Below, one piece after another: positions 25,837 to 34,590 of a stretch of 64,000 nucleotides of DNA (within the stretch, counting starts at the first letter, position 1; the number at the start of each line of letters is the position of its first letter). A program made the position numbers and the translations under genes. The notes under the pieces are model-generated. The model searched no databases. It saw nothing but the letters and a program-made list of their open reading frames with translations, and had not been told where the DNA came from. Source of the DNA: Haloflavibacter putidus (GTDB lineage: Bacteria; Bacteroidota; Bacteroidia; Flavobacteriales; Flavobacteriaceae); contig NZ_VIAR01000001.1 of the NCBI RefSeq assembly GCF_006546625.1, positions 1-64,000 of the forward strand, read 5' to 3'.

Positions 25837-27279
25837 ATGAGAGATACCAAGATTGCAGACTTATTGCAAACCGAGCATTTGTTACAAGAATATACCGTAA
25901 AAGGTTGGGTACGCGCATTTCGCAGTAATCGCTTTATCGCGTTAAACGATGGCTCTACCTTACATAATTTGCAATGCGTGGTAGATTTTGATAATACCCC
26001 GGAAGAAGTTTTAAAACGCATAAATATTGGCGCCGCCATAGCTGTAAAAGGAGAGCTAAAAGAAAGCGAAGGCAAAGGCCAGCGCGTAGAGATAGATGTA
26101 AAAGAAATAGAAATTTTGGGCGAAGCCAATCCGGATGAAGTTAAAAAAACCATCTTACAACCCAAACGCCACAGTTTAGAAAAACTGCGCGAGCAAGCGC
26201 ATTTACGCGTTCGCACCAATACTTTTGGAGCAATTATGCGGGTGCGTTCCAAACTTTCGTATGCGGTGCACCAATATTTTAACCAAAAAGGTTTTTACTA
26301 CGTAAACACGCCCATTATTACCGGTAGCGATGCAGAAGGCGCCGGCGAAATGTTTAAGGTTACCAATTTCAATTTAGAAGATTTACCAAAAACCGAAGAC
26401 GGCAAAATAGATTTTAAACAAGATTTCTTTGGCAAGGAAACCAATCTTACCGTTAGCGGCCAGTTAGAAGCCGAGGCTTACGCCATGGGTTTAGGACAAG
26501 TTTACACCTTTGGACCAACTTTTAGAGCAGAAAACTCCAACACCTCGCGCCACTTGGCAGAATTCTGGATGATAGAACCCGAAATGGCTTTTTGCGATTT
26601 GGATGGCAATATGGATTTAGCCGAAGAATTTATAAAATACATTTTAAACTACGTATTAGAAAACTGTGACAACGATTTAGAGTTTTTAGAAAATAGGTTA
26701 ATCCAAGAAGATAAAAGCAAGCCAGAAAAAGACCGCGCTCCTATGCAATTGCGCGAGAAATTGCGTTTTATTACAGAAAACAATTTTAAACGCGTGAGTT
26801 ATACCGAGGCTATCGAAATTTTACGCAATTCTAAACCCAACAAGAAAAAGAAATTTGATTATGTAATTGAAGATTGGGGAGCAGATTTACAAAGCGAGCA
26901 CGAACGCTATTTGGTAGAAAAGCACTTTAAATGTCCCGTAATTTTATTTGATTATCCGGCAGACATCAAAGCCTTTTATATGCGTCTTAACGAAGACGGC
27001 AAAACCGTACGCGCTATGGATGTTTTATTTCCCGGTATTGGCGAAATGGTTGGCGGCTCGCAAAGAGAAGAGCGTTTGGATGTCTTGCAAGCCAAAATGA
27101 AAGAGTTAGATGTAGACGAAAAAGAATTGTGGTGGTACTTAGACACCCGCAAATTTGGTACTTGCGTACACAGCGGTTTTGGTTTAGGTTTTGAGCGTTT
27201 GGTTTTATTTGCAACCGGAATGAGCAATATTCGCGATGTGATTCCTTTCCCAAGAACCCCAAAAAATGCCGAATTTTAG
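25837..27279 (+). CDS. asnS: Asparagine-tRNA ligase
   Basis: 480 residues of the class IIb synthetase type. The OB-fold anticodon-binding domain (about 1-115) has [20 protein letters not shown]. Catalytic core motifs: motif 2 around [25 protein letters not shown], and motif 3 [27 protein letters not shown] at the C-terminus (both split here only for description). The [14 protein letters not shown] phrase separates AsnRS from AspRS, which is encoded elsewhere in this window (43841-45589). It charges tRNA-Asn directly. The pseudouridine synthase gene follows 3 bp after its stop. Confidence 0.97.
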   Translation: MRDTKIADLLQTEHLLQEYTVKGWVRAFRSNRFIALNDGSTLHNLQCVVDFDNTPEEVLKRINIGAAIAVKGELKESEGKGQRVEIDVKEIEILGEANPDEVKKTILQPKRHSLEKLREQAHLRVRTNTFGAIMRVRSKLSYAVHQYFNQKGFYYVNTPIITGSDAEGAGEMFKVTNFNLEDLPKTEDGKIDFKQDFFGKETNLTVSGQLEAEAYAMGLGQVYTFGPTFRAENSNTSRHLAEFWMIEPEMAFCDLDGNMDLAEEFIKYILNYVLENCDNDLEFLENRLIQEDKSKPEKDRAPMQLREKLRFITENNFKRVSYTEAIEILRNSKPNKKKKFDYVIEDWGADLQSEHERYLVEKHFKCPVILFDYPADIKAFYMRLNEDGKTVRAMDVLFPGIGEMVGGSQREERLDVLQAKMKELDVDEKELWWYLDTRKFGTCVHSGFGLGFERLVLFATGMSNIRDVIPFPRTPKNAEF

Positions 27280-27282
27280 ACT

Positions 27283-28134
27283 TTGTTCAGCATAGAAAAA
27301 CATATAGTTCCTGCAGACGTTGAAAAAATACGTTTGCAGGAATATGCTTCTAAAGTTTTTGATAGCTTACCCACGCGTTCTTCGGTAAAAAAAGCCATTA
27401 AAAAAGAACGTATTTTACTTAACGGAAAAGCGGCAAACACCGGAGATTGGATACAAGAAGGGCAGATTTTAGAGCTCTTGGCGGAAGAAATTAAGCAAAA
27501 GAAAATTTTTAAATTAAGATTACCGGTAGTTTTTGAAGACGATTTTTTGGCGGTAATTCATAAACCGGCCGGCTACCCAACCAATGGCAATTATTTTAAA
27601 ACTATAGAAAATGCCTTGGCGTATAATTTAAAAACTTCCACGCAAAAAGACGCCCTCCCTTACCCAACTGCCGTACATAGGTTAGATAATCCTACCAGCG
27701 GACTTCTACTAATTGCCAAAACCCAAAACGCCAAAACCCATTTAAGCTTGGCTTTCGAAAATCGCACGGTAGAAAAAAGCTATTTGGCAATTGTTTCGGG
27801 AGAAATACCGAAAAAAGGTAGTTTTGATAATACCATTGAAAATAAAAATGCCTTTACGGAATTTACTCGCCTAAAAAACTTCCGTAAAGCAGAAAAAGAA
27901 TATGCCTTGGTAGAATTATTTCCGGAAAGTGGCAGGACGCACCAATTGCGCATTCACCTATCTACCAACAATTTTCCTATTGTTGGCGATAAAGAATACG
28001 GCTCTACAGAAACGGTAAAAGGCATTTTGCTTACCGCGCATTCTTTAAAATTCAAACATTTTATCACCAAAGAAAAACTAAACTTTACAGCAGAAATCCC
28101 TAAAGCATTTCAAAAGTTTATGGAAGAAAAATAG
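27283..28134 (+). CDS. RluA-family RNA pseudouridine synthase
   Basis: 283 residues with an N-terminal S4-like RNA-binding part (about 30-70: TRSSVKKAIKKERILLNGK) and a pseudouridine synthase domain. The catalytic Asp lies in HRLDNPTSGLLL (about 127-138), with further motifs EKSYLAIVSG and SGRTHQLRIHL. It isomerises specific uridines in rRNA or tRNA; the target cannot be told. The start is TTG at 27283, 3 bp after asnS; no ATG is available before the S4 part. Inside the gene two TTTACGGAA words face each other (27853 forward, 27880 reverse). Confidence 0.88.
   Translation: MFSIEKHIVPADVEKIRLQEYASKVFDSLPTRSSVKKAIKKERILLNGKAANTGDWIQEGQILELLAEEIKQKKIFKLRLPVVFEDDFLAVIHKPAGYPTNGNYFKTIENALAYNLKTSTQKDALPYPTAVHRLDNPTSGLLLIAKTQNAKTHLSLAFENRTVEKSYLAIVSGEIPKKGSFDNTIENKNAFTEFTRLKNFRKAEKEYALVELFPESGRTHQLRIHLSTNNFPIVGDKEYGSTETVKGILLTAHSLKFKHFITKEKLNFTAEIPKAFQKFMEEK
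27853..27888. repeat. Inverted pair of TTTACGGAA words inside the pseudouridine synthase gene
   Basis: TTTACGGAA (27853-27861) and TTCCGTAAA (27880-27888) are separated by 18 bp and encode FTE and FRK in the same reading frame. It is the only close head-to-head pair in the window. Confidence 0.75.
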
Positions 28135-28151
28135 AAACAGTAAAAAACATA

Positions 28152-28250
28152 ACAAGGGGTTTTAACTAAGTTTGGTTAATATCTATTCCCGTTAAACTAT
28201 GCGAAAATCCTACTACAAGGGGTTTTAACCCCTTGCCTCTTCAACCCCTT
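28152..28250. repeat. CAAGGGGTTTTAAC repeats with palindrome
   Basis: ACAAGGGGTTTTAAC occurs at 28152 and 28215. The second copy extends into a palindrome, CAAGGGGTT-TT-AACCCCTTG (28216-28235), and AACCCCTT recurs at 28243-28250. It lies in the 278-bp gap between the pseudouridine synthase gene and rpoN. There is no T-run, so it is not a clear terminator. Confidence 0.65.
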
Positions 28251-28379
28251 AAAAGTAATTTGATTACGAAATTCTAAAGTCTTTTAAAAAGTTTATAGAA
28301 AGAAAATAGATTTTTCTTCTTATCTTATCTTTTCCGAAGCTTAACAAAATTTTGGTAGCAATTGTCATACCAATTTTGT

Positions 28380-28387
28380 TATTTTTG
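28380..28387 (+). promoter_or_regulatory. Probable -7 box (TATTTTTG) of rpoN
   Basis: TATTTTTG lies 26 bp upstream of the rpoN ATG. TTG triplets upstream stand at 15 and 25 bp, neither at the ideal distance. Confidence 0.5.
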
Positions 28388-28412
28388 TAAGAAGCCTTTT
28401 AGATAAATCATT

Positions 28413-29873
28413 ATGCTCAAACAGCAATTAAATTTTAAGCTCTCGCAAAAGCTATCACCACAGCAAATACAGCTGATGAAGTTGATACAATTACCCACGC
28501 AAGCGTTTGAACAACGCGTTAAGCAAGAATTGGAAGACAATCCGGCTTTAGACAGCGGAAAAGAAAAAAATGAAGAGGCAGAATTTGACGAAGAGTTTAA
28601 AAACGAAGGCAGCGAAGACGAGCACGAAGTAATCGAAACAGAAATTGATGTAGACGAATATTTAAGCGATGATGAGATACCAAGTTATCGTTTACAAGCC
28701 AATAATTACAGCAAAGACGATGACGACGATAAAAAAGTGCCGTATGCTTCCGGAACTTCTTTTGCGCAATATTTAAAAACACAATTGCAAACCTTTCGTC
28801 TGGAAGAAGAAGAGCGCAAAATTGCAGAGTTTTTAGTTGGCAGCGTTGACGAAAGCGGGTATATAAGACGCGAAGTAGCAGATATTGTAGACGATTTGGC
28901 TTTTACGCAAAACATATATACAGACGAAGAAACCGTAGAACGTATTTTGGGCCTGGTACAAAAATTAGATCCGGCAGGCGTTGCTGCGCGTTCTTTACAA
29001 GAATGTTTGCTTATTCAGCTAAAGCGAAAAAAAATTACCGCAGCTGTAGATTTGGCTATCGAAATTTTGACCGATGCTTTTGACCCTTTCAGTAAAAAAC
29101 ATTACAAAAAACTACTGCATAAATTCAATATTTCTGAAGACGAGTTGCGGGCAGCTATAGAAGAAATAGCACATTTAAACCCGAAACCGGGAGGCTCTTA
29201 TAGTAGTCATACAAGAATTGTAGAACACGTGGTGCCAGATTTTACCATAAAGATTAAAGATGGTGAATTAGAACTTTCCCTAAACGGAAGAAACGCACCG
29301 CAAATGCACGTTTCGCGCCAATACAACAATATGCTAAAAGGCTATAAAGAAAGCAAGAAAAAAACCAAAGAGCAGAAAAATGCGGTAATGTTTATCAAAC
29401 AAAAATTAGATGCCGCAAAATGGTTTATTGAGGCAATACGGCAACGCCAAGAGACCTTATTTGTAACGATGAGCGCGATTATAGAGCACCAAAAAGAATA
29501 TTTTTTAAGTGGCGATGAGCGCGACTTAAAACCTATGATTTTAAAAGACATTGCAGAAGAAATAGATATGGATGTTTCTACCGTATCGCGCGTTGCCAAC
29601 AGTAAATATGTAGATACGCCTTACGGTACAAAACTGATTAAAGAATTCTTTTCAGAGTCGATGAAAAACGATCAGGGAGAAGATGTTTCTACCCGCGAGA
29701 TTAAAAAGATTCTGGAAATAAGCGTAGACGAAGAAGACAAGAAAAAGCCCCTAACCGATGAAAAACTGGCTAAGGTTTTAAAAGATAAAGGTTACCCAAT
29801 TGCCCGCCGAACGGTTGCCAAATACCGCGAGCAGTTAGATATTCCTGTGGCACGTTTACGCAAAGAAATCTAA
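28413..29873 (+). CDS. rpoN: RNA polymerase sigma-54 factor
   Basis: 486 residues with the classical regions. Gln-rich region I (1-47: LNFKLSQKLSPQQIQLMKLI) contacts activators. An acidic linker follows (about 50-110, many Asp/Glu), then the core-binding region (around 110-310), a helix-turn-helix (DIAEEIDMDVSTVSRVANSKYV) and the RpoN box ARRTVAKYREQL near the C-terminus. Sigma-54 recognises -24/-12 promoters and needs AAA+ activators, none of which is encoded here. The next gene starts 1 bp after its stop. Confidence 0.97.
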   Translation: MLKQQLNFKLSQKLSPQQIQLMKLIQLPTQAFEQRVKQELEDNPALDSGKEKNEEAEFDEEFKNEGSEDEHEVIETEIDVDEYLSDDEIPSYRLQANNYSKDDDDDKKVPYASGTSFAQYLKTQLQTFRLEEEERKIAEFLVGSVDESGYIRREVADIVDDLAFTQNIYTDEETVERILGLVQKLDPAGVAARSLQECLLIQLKRKKITAAVDLAIEILTDAFDPFSKKHYKKLLHKFNISEDELRAAIEEIAHLNPKPGGSYSSHTRIVEHVVPDFTIKIKDGELELSLNGRNAPQMHVSRQYNNMLKGYKESKKKTKEQKNAVMFIKQKLDAAKWFIEAIRQRQETLFVTMSAIIEHQKEYFLSGDERDLKPMILKDIAEEIDMDVSTVSRVANSKYVDTPYGTKLIKEFFSESMKNDQGEDVSTREIKKILEISVDEEDKKKPLTDEKLAKVLKDKGYPIARRTVAKYREQLDIPVARLRKEI

Positions 29874-29874
29874 G

Positions 29875-30492
29875 ATGCGGTTTTTCTTAAAGCTCGGTTC
29901 CTATTTATTTCATCCGCTTTGGATGCCAATTGTTGGCTGTATTTTCTACTTTTATTTAAGTCCGCGGTTTTTTCCGGTTTCTTTGGTTAAAGCAAAAATT
30001 CTTGCCATTAGTATTCTTACCGTATTTATACCCATAGTTTTTTTCTTATTACTGAAAAACTTAGGACTTATAAAAAGCTTAGAGATAGAAAAAGTAAAGG
30101 AAAGACGTTTACCCCTATTGTTTTTTTCGTTACTGATTTTAACCACCAATAATTTTATAGTAGATAGCGAGGTTTTTCCGGAGTTGTTCTATTTTTTTAG
30201 CGGTATTTTATATGCGTGTTGCGCTGCACTTTTCCTTTCGATAATTGGTTATAAATTAAGCTTGCATATGATTGGCATAAGCGGACTTTTATTATTTATC
30301 ATCAATTTAAGTTTGCTCTATTCCACCAATTTAGGCTATTGGTTGGCCTTACTCATTTTTGCTTTAGGCTGGACCGCAGCTTCCCGTTTACATGCAAAAG
30401 CGCATACCAATACCCAATTATTGGTTGGTATTTTGGTTGGCGCTTTACCGCAAGTAGCTTTGTATCTTTTTTACCTGAAAGTAGCGTATTAG
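29875..30492 (+). CDS. Multi-spanning membrane protein of unknown function
   Basis: 205 residues with about six hydrophobic helices (about 8-28, 43-62, 80-97, 104-128, 132-150, 153-170 and 180-200). Short conserved-looking phrases are YLFHPLWMPIVG at the N-terminus, KERRLPL in a cytoplasmic loop and RLHAKAHTNTQLLVGILVG near the end. The last resembles the helix pair of PAP2-type phosphatases (H-x-N-x-Q-x-x-x-G), but the full PAP2 signature is missing. It is co-transcribed with rpoN (1-bp gap). Confidence 0.65.
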   Translation: MRFFLKLGSYLFHPLWMPIVGCIFYFYLSPRFFPVSLVKAKILAISILTVFIPIVFFLLLKNLGLIKSLEIEKVKERRLPLLFFSLLILTTNNFIVDSEVFPELFYFFSGILYACCAALFLSIIGYKLSLHMIGISGLLLFIINLSLLYSTNLGYWLALLIFALGWTAASRLHAKAHTNTQLLVGILVGALPQVALYLFYLKVAY

Positions 30493-30599
30493 TTTTTTTA
30501 GCTGTAAGTTTTACGCTATAGGCTCTACGCTTTATGCTGTAAGCTGTATTTAATTCCTACTACCTAATTCTTACCACCTAATCCCTACCACGACTAAGC
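30493..30599. other. Word-like spacer between convergent genes
   Basis: A short stretch made of phrases TAGCTGTAAGTTTTACGC, CTTTATGCTGTAAGCTG, CTACTACCTAATTC and ACCTAATCCCTACC. It is a member of the intergenic phrase family and is clearly related to 32690-32909. Confidence 0.65.
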
Positions 30600-32435
30600 C
30601 TATTCTTTTACCACTTTTAGGGTTTGTTTTTTGCCGTCTTTAGTTTGCAATTCCAATAAATACAAACCGCTGGATAAATTTTCTAAAGAAATGTTATTTT
30701 GGGTTTTGTTGAGCTTGCCTTTTGCCAAGAGCTGTCCGTTTAGGGTAAAAAGCTGGTAACGGGTAGGTTGTTGTACTTCTATACTTAAACTGCTTTTGGT
30801 GGGGTTGGGGTAGGCTTTAATAAGGTCGTACCCAAAACCTTCTACACTTGCCACGGGCGTATTACAGTCTTGGGTGGCATATTTGGCAACAAAAAAATCA
30901 CTTTGTCCGCCAACGTTATAAACCTCATTGCCAGCGGCATCTATTAAATTATAACTAAAACCACCGCCTACCAAATAATCCCCTGCGGCATCTACGGCTA
31001 GGGCAGTGCCGCCTTCACTATTATTGTCATTACTGGGAATATGTGTAAGCTCTAAACAATTACCAGTTGTCACATCAAACCGAGCAAAAACAACATCAAA
31101 TGCATGAAGATTTATATCTAATGTTTGTCCTGCCCAGGTGTAGCCTTGGCCTCTGCCACCTCCGGTAAAAATAACCTCATCGTTAGCAACTATAATTGCA
31201 CCATCATTTTTTCCATTACCATTACTATTAATTGCCGGTGGGGCACCAAGCCCATTACTATGGGAAGCCCAAAGCAAATTTTCTGCTGTGGGGTCTGTTT
31301 TCATAACATAACTCGGACTGATATCTCCATCTACATAAAATCCCAAGAAACTATCTTGGTACTCAAAGCCGGTAAGTTTGCCCCCTAGGTAGATATTGTT
31401 GGAACTGTCAAAAGCCAAATTATAAACTTGTATGGAAAAAGCATAAGTAGTGGAGGTATTTTCACGTTTCCACAAGAAATTTCCCTGTTCATCAAAAGAG
31501 GCCAAAAAAAAGGAATGGTTGACCGGCTGCCCCCCCACGGTCGCATTTTCTTGGGTAGGGTCAAGACGGCTGGTAAAATAAAAATTTCCGTTGTATGGGT
31601 TACGGTAAAATTTGAGATTTGATACTCCATAAAGTTCCACCGTAATATCAATGGGTATAGCTTCCAAAAAGTCGCCTGCCGTATTGTATTTTAAAATAAA
31701 ATAATTAACTCCTTCTTGTGTGTTGACAAATGCACCATTGGCATAAATGCCTGGCGGTATAAATACTGCCCAATATAAATTACCAGCTTCATCCGAGGTA
31801 AAATCACGAGAAAGAGTATTGGAAAGTACATCGGTTTGATGCCCGGGCTCTTGGGGCTGTTTAAGCCATAGTAAATTACCGTCTGTATCAAATTTTACCA
31901 AAAACAAAGTTTGGCAGCTGCTTTGGCTTTGGGGCAAGATTATGTCGTCTTCTATGCGGGGGGGGTAACTATCCATACCGTTACAGCTGCCAAATTTGCC
32001 CGCTACATATATATTGTCATTTGAACCTACTTGAAAATAAGGCGGGTTTTGCGACTGCCCCCCCCCACCAATTATTTTGGACCAGCGGTAAGTGCCGTCA
32101 CAGCTAAAACTGGTAAGGGCATAGTTGGGATTTTCAAAAGCAGTATTACCATAATATTCTTTTGGGTTACCATCAATATTGATGCTCCACCAACCTACAG
32201 AAGATATTATATACACATTTTGTTCGCTATCGGTATGCATATCATATACTTCTTCTTGGCGATAGGAGGTAGTACTAATAGTACTGGTAGAACCACCGCG
32301 TTTTATCCATTGCCAGTCTTGGGCGCTTAATAACATTGGAAAAAGTAGTATAAAGAAGAAAAACCTTACACTTCTTTTTTTGCATATATCGAAACATAAT
32401 ACAGAACTGTTTAGAAATAGGTGGATAATTTTCAT
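30600..32435 (-). CDS. T9SS-secreted protein with C-terminal type A sorting domain
   Basis: 611 residues. A signal peptide core (RFFFFILLFPMLLSAQ) ends near residue 39, preceded by an unusually long N-terminal lead. The body consists of repeated WD/SBBP-like blades (NIYVAGKFG, NNIYLGGKL, NGNFYFTSRL, AGDYLVGGGF), suggesting a beta propeller. The last 75 residues (from about LIKAYPNPTKSSLSIEV to ...QTLKVVKE) are the por-secretion (type A) sorting domain with the YPNPT and LSSGLYLLEL motifs. It is thus exported through T9SS and cleaved or anchored at the surface. Three G/C homopolymers lie in the coding frame (see separate entries). Word-like spacers flank the gene on both sides. Confidence 0.88.
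   Translation of the reverse strand: MKIIHLFLNSSVLCFDICKKRSVRFFFFILLFPMLLSAQDWQWIKRGGSTSTISTTSYRQEEVYDMHTDSEQNVYIISSVGWWSINIDGNPKEYYGNTAFENPNYALTSFSCDGTYRWSKIIGGGGQSQNPPYFQVGSNDNIYVAGKFGSCNGMDSYPPRIEDDIILPQSQSSCQTLFLVKFDTDGNLLWLKQPQEPGHQTDVLSNTLSRDFTSDEAGNLYWAVFIPPGIYANGAFVNTQEGVNYFILKYNTAGDFLEAIPIDITVELYGVSNLKFYRNPYNGNFYFTSRLDPTQENATVGGQPVNHSFFLASFDEQGNFLWKRENTSTTYAFSIQVYNLAFDSSNNIYLGGKLTGFEYQDSFLGFYVDGDISPSYVMKTDPTAENLLWASHSNGLGAPPAINSNGNGKNDGAIIVANDEVIFTGGGRGQGYTWAGQTLDINLHAFDVVFARFDVTTGNCLELTHIPSNDNNSEGGTALAVDAAGDYLVGGGFSYNLIDAAGNEVYNVGGQSDFFVAKYATQDCNTPVASVEGFGYDLIKAYPNPTKSSLSIEVQQPTRYQLFTLNGQLLAKGKLNKTQNNISLENLSSGLYLLELQTKDGKKQTLKVVKE
31530..31536 (-). repeat. G7 tract (coding strand) in the T9SS cargo gene
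   Basis: Seven Cs on the plus strand, read as G7 in the gene, encode part of TVGGQP near residue 300. This is remarkable in a genome of roughly 36% GC. Confidence 0.75.
31968..31975 (-). repeat. C8 tract (coding strand) in the T9SS cargo gene
   Basis: Eight Gs on the plus strand, C8 in the gene, encode the Pro-Pro of DSYPPRIED near residue 154. Confidence 0.75.
32058..32066 (-). repeat. G9 tract (coding strand) in the T9SS cargo gene
   Basis: Nine Cs on the plus strand, G9 in the gene, encode the Gly run of IIGGGGQSQ near residue 124. It is the longest of the three tracts and lies early enough that slippage would abolish most of the protein. Confidence 0.75.
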
Positions 32436-32909
32436 AATTAAGTTGGTTAAACGCTAAAAAAGTCGTTTTAAAACATAAATCTACATAAATTTTAGATTAA
32501 TTTAATAAAAACAACTCCTAATTATATAAAACACCTTTATTGGTTCAAAATTTCAAACCGTGCTTCGGCAATTTCAAATTTTCGCTCCATTGGGGATTGT
32601 GGCAAACGGAAATTTTGCTTGAATTGTAAGCAAAAAACGTCAAACGAAAAACGCTCAACGACCAACTAAAAACAAAAATGCTGTAAGCTGTACGCGGAAT
32701 AAAAACTTAGAAACAGAATTTGGTATCCTGCAAATAACGCTAAACTAAAAACGCTTTACGCTATAAGCTTTAAGCGGAAAACACTTTCAGCAGTGAGAAT
32801 TGGAGTTTAATATACCACGGCGAACAAAAAACGCTATTCGCTGCAAGCGGAATTTAATTCCTAACACCTAATCCCTAATCCCTAATTCCTATTTCCTAAC
32901 ACCTAATCC
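32436..32909. other. Gene-free region of word-like mosaic sequence
   Basis: About 470 bp between two minus-strand genes. From about 32590 it is composed of phrases AAAAACGCTCAACGACCAAC, ATGCTGTAAGCTGTACGCGG, CGCTTTACGCTATAAGC and the tandem-like CTAACACCTAATCCCTAATC. No gene is visible. Confidence 0.7.
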
Positions 32910-33857
32910 CTAATCCCTAGATTTCAACCCATTAAGCATTGCTTTGGTCATTTTTTCCAAATCGTACTCGTGTTTCCAGTTCCAATCTTCTTGTGCTTGC
33001 TCGTCGTTTATGCTAGATGGCCACGAATCTGCGATTGGTTGTCTAAAATCTGGCGCGTAGTCTATTTTAAATTCCGAGATTTCTTTTTGTATGCTTGCAG
33101 CCAATTCTTTCGGCGTAAAGCTAATGCCGCCTAAGTTGTACGAAGAACGTATGCTTAAGTTTTCGGGCGGGGCTTCCATCAAACTTATGGTTGCTTTTAT
33201 CGCATCGTCCATAAACATCATAGGCAAAGCGGTATTTTCGTCTAAGAAAGACGTGTACTTTTTGCTTTTTAAAGCTTCGTGAAAAATCTCTATGGCATAA
33301 TCTGTTGTTCCGCCACCGGGTAAGGTTTTATAACTTATCAAACCGGGATAACGTATACTTCGTACATCTACATCGTAGCGTTTGTGGTAATATTCACACC
33401 ATCTTTCTCCGGCTTGTTTACTAATTCCGTAAACGGTAGTAGGTTCCATAACGGTGGTTTGCGGCGTATTATTTTTAGGCGTTGTAGGTCCAAAAACCGC
33501 AATACTGGATGGCCAAAACACTTTACTTACTTTTTTATCTTTAGCTAAATTCAACACATTAAAAAGCGAATCCATATTCAAATTCCAGCCGCGCATAGGA
33601 AATTTTTCTGCCGTAGCGCTTAGCATCGCCGCCATCAAATACACTTCGTCAATTTCATAATGCATTACAATATCTTCTATAGCTTTATAATTGGTGGCGT
33701 CTAAGGTTTCAAACGGACCAGATTGCATCAAATCTTCGCTGCCTTCTCTAATATCGCTGGCTATAACATTATCACTCCCTAGCTGTTCGCGTAATTTTAA
33801 GGTGAGTTCGGTGCCTATTTGGCCACATGCGCCAATAATTAATGTTTTAATCGCCAT
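32910..33857 (-). CDS. L-threonine 3-dehydrogenase, short-chain (epimerase-like) type
   Basis: 315 residues of the extended SDR family: NAD-binding GACGQIG (8-14), SSIAVFGP with the catalytic Ser region, YGISK (catalytic Tyr/Lys) and the characteristic LISYKTLPGGGTTDYAIEIF loop. That loop distinguishes GalE-like threonine dehydrogenases from sugar epimerases. It oxidises L-threonine to 2-amino-3-oxobutyrate with NAD+, feeding glycine and acetyl-CoA formation. The partner ligase gene (kbl) is not in the window. The minus-strand gene is divergent from the lipoprotein gene at 33985. Confidence 0.88.
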   Translation of the reverse strand: MAIKTLIIGACGQIGTELTLKLREQLGSDNVIASDIREGSEDLMQSGPFETLDATNYKAIEDIVMHYEIDEVYLMAAMLSATAEKFPMRGWNLNMDSLFNVLNLAKDKKVSKVFWPSSIAVFGPTTPKNNTPQTTVMEPTTVYGISKQAGERWCEYYHKRYDVDVRSIRYPGLISYKTLPGGGTTDYAIEIFHEALKSKKYTSFLDENTALPMMFMDDAIKATISLMEAPPENLSIRSSYNLGGISFTPKELAASIQKEISEFKIDYAPDFRQPIADSWPSSINDEQAQEDWNWKHEYDLEKMTKAMLNGLKSRD

Positions 33858-33938
33858 AGTTTATTTACTTTTGTTGCTAAAGAATTTCAACTGTCAAAAA
33901 AACGATTTTTCTTGCTGTCTGCAAAATGATTTTGGAAA

Positions 33939-33966
33939 TTGCTAACATAAAAATTTGTATCTTTTG
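33939..33966 (+). promoter_or_regulatory. Possible promoter of the 33985 lipoprotein gene
   Basis: TTG (33939-33941), 16 nt, then TATCTTTTG, a -7 box with one extra base relative to TAnnTTTG. The ATG at 33985 follows 18 bp later. It supports that ATG over the TTG at 33955, which would lie upstream of the box. Confidence 0.45.
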
Positions 33967-33984
33967 CAGTTATTAATCCGCTTT

Positions 33985-34590
33985 ATGAATAGATTTTTTA
34001 AGTATAGTTTTATTATAGGTTGCTCGATTTTGATGACAGCCTGCAACACTTCTCAAGAGAAACAAAAAGCGCCGCTTTCCTTTACGGAAAAATATGCCGA
34101 GGCCTTGCAACAACAAATAAATTTAGACAGCTTAGAGAAAGTAAATCTTTTGCCGGAGGCGCAAAAAAATCTTGCCAATTGGCCGGCTTTTTTAACCTTA
34201 CAAAACGAAGTAAAACGTTTAGACGAAGCCAAGTTGCAAGAAGTAGCAAATAATTGCAATAACTTATTAAATAGTATACAAGAAGTTGAAAAGACCTTGC
34301 CTGAAGTTTTTCAAGAAAAAGCTATACAAGCCAGAATACGTGTTTTAAAAACCAAAACGGCTATGCTAAGACAAAATTTGAGCACTCCAAGCACCAAACC
34401 TCAAACCATTGAAAGCCTTGCCAAAGAAATTTATGCAGCGTTTCAAAATTTAAAAATTCAATTAAACGAAGTGTTTTTAAAGAATTTAGAAGATATAGAA
34501 AAAGAGTTGGAACGCGCCATACAACCAGATAGTCTTCCTGCAAAAGATAGTCTGCGGTCTACTACAGAACCTCTTAAACCAACATCGTGA
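33985..34590 (+). CDS. Putative lipoprotein with coiled-coil helices
   Basis: 201 residues from ATG 33985. The N-terminal hydrophobic stretch ends in LMTAC, a lipobox with the lipidated Cys at about residue 20. An earlier TTG at 33955 would place ten extra residues before the signal and is rejected. The mature part is almost all helix, with Leu/Lys/Glu/Gln periodicity suggestive of a coiled coil (about 30-180), and a Ser/Thr/Pro tail. I recognise no family. The next gene starts inside its stop codon (4-bp overlap), so the two are coupled. A TTTACGGAA word lies at 34081. Confidence 0.65.
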   Translation: MNRFFKYSFIIGCSILMTACNTSQEKQKAPLSFTEKYAEALQQQINLDSLEKVNLLPEAQKNLANWPAFLTLQNEVKRLDEAKLQEVANNCNNLLNSIQEVEKTLPEVFQEKAIQARIRVLKTKTAMLRQNLSTPSTKPQTIESLAKEIYAAFQNLKIQLNEVFLKNLEDIEKELERAIQPDSLPAKDSLRSTTEPLKPTS

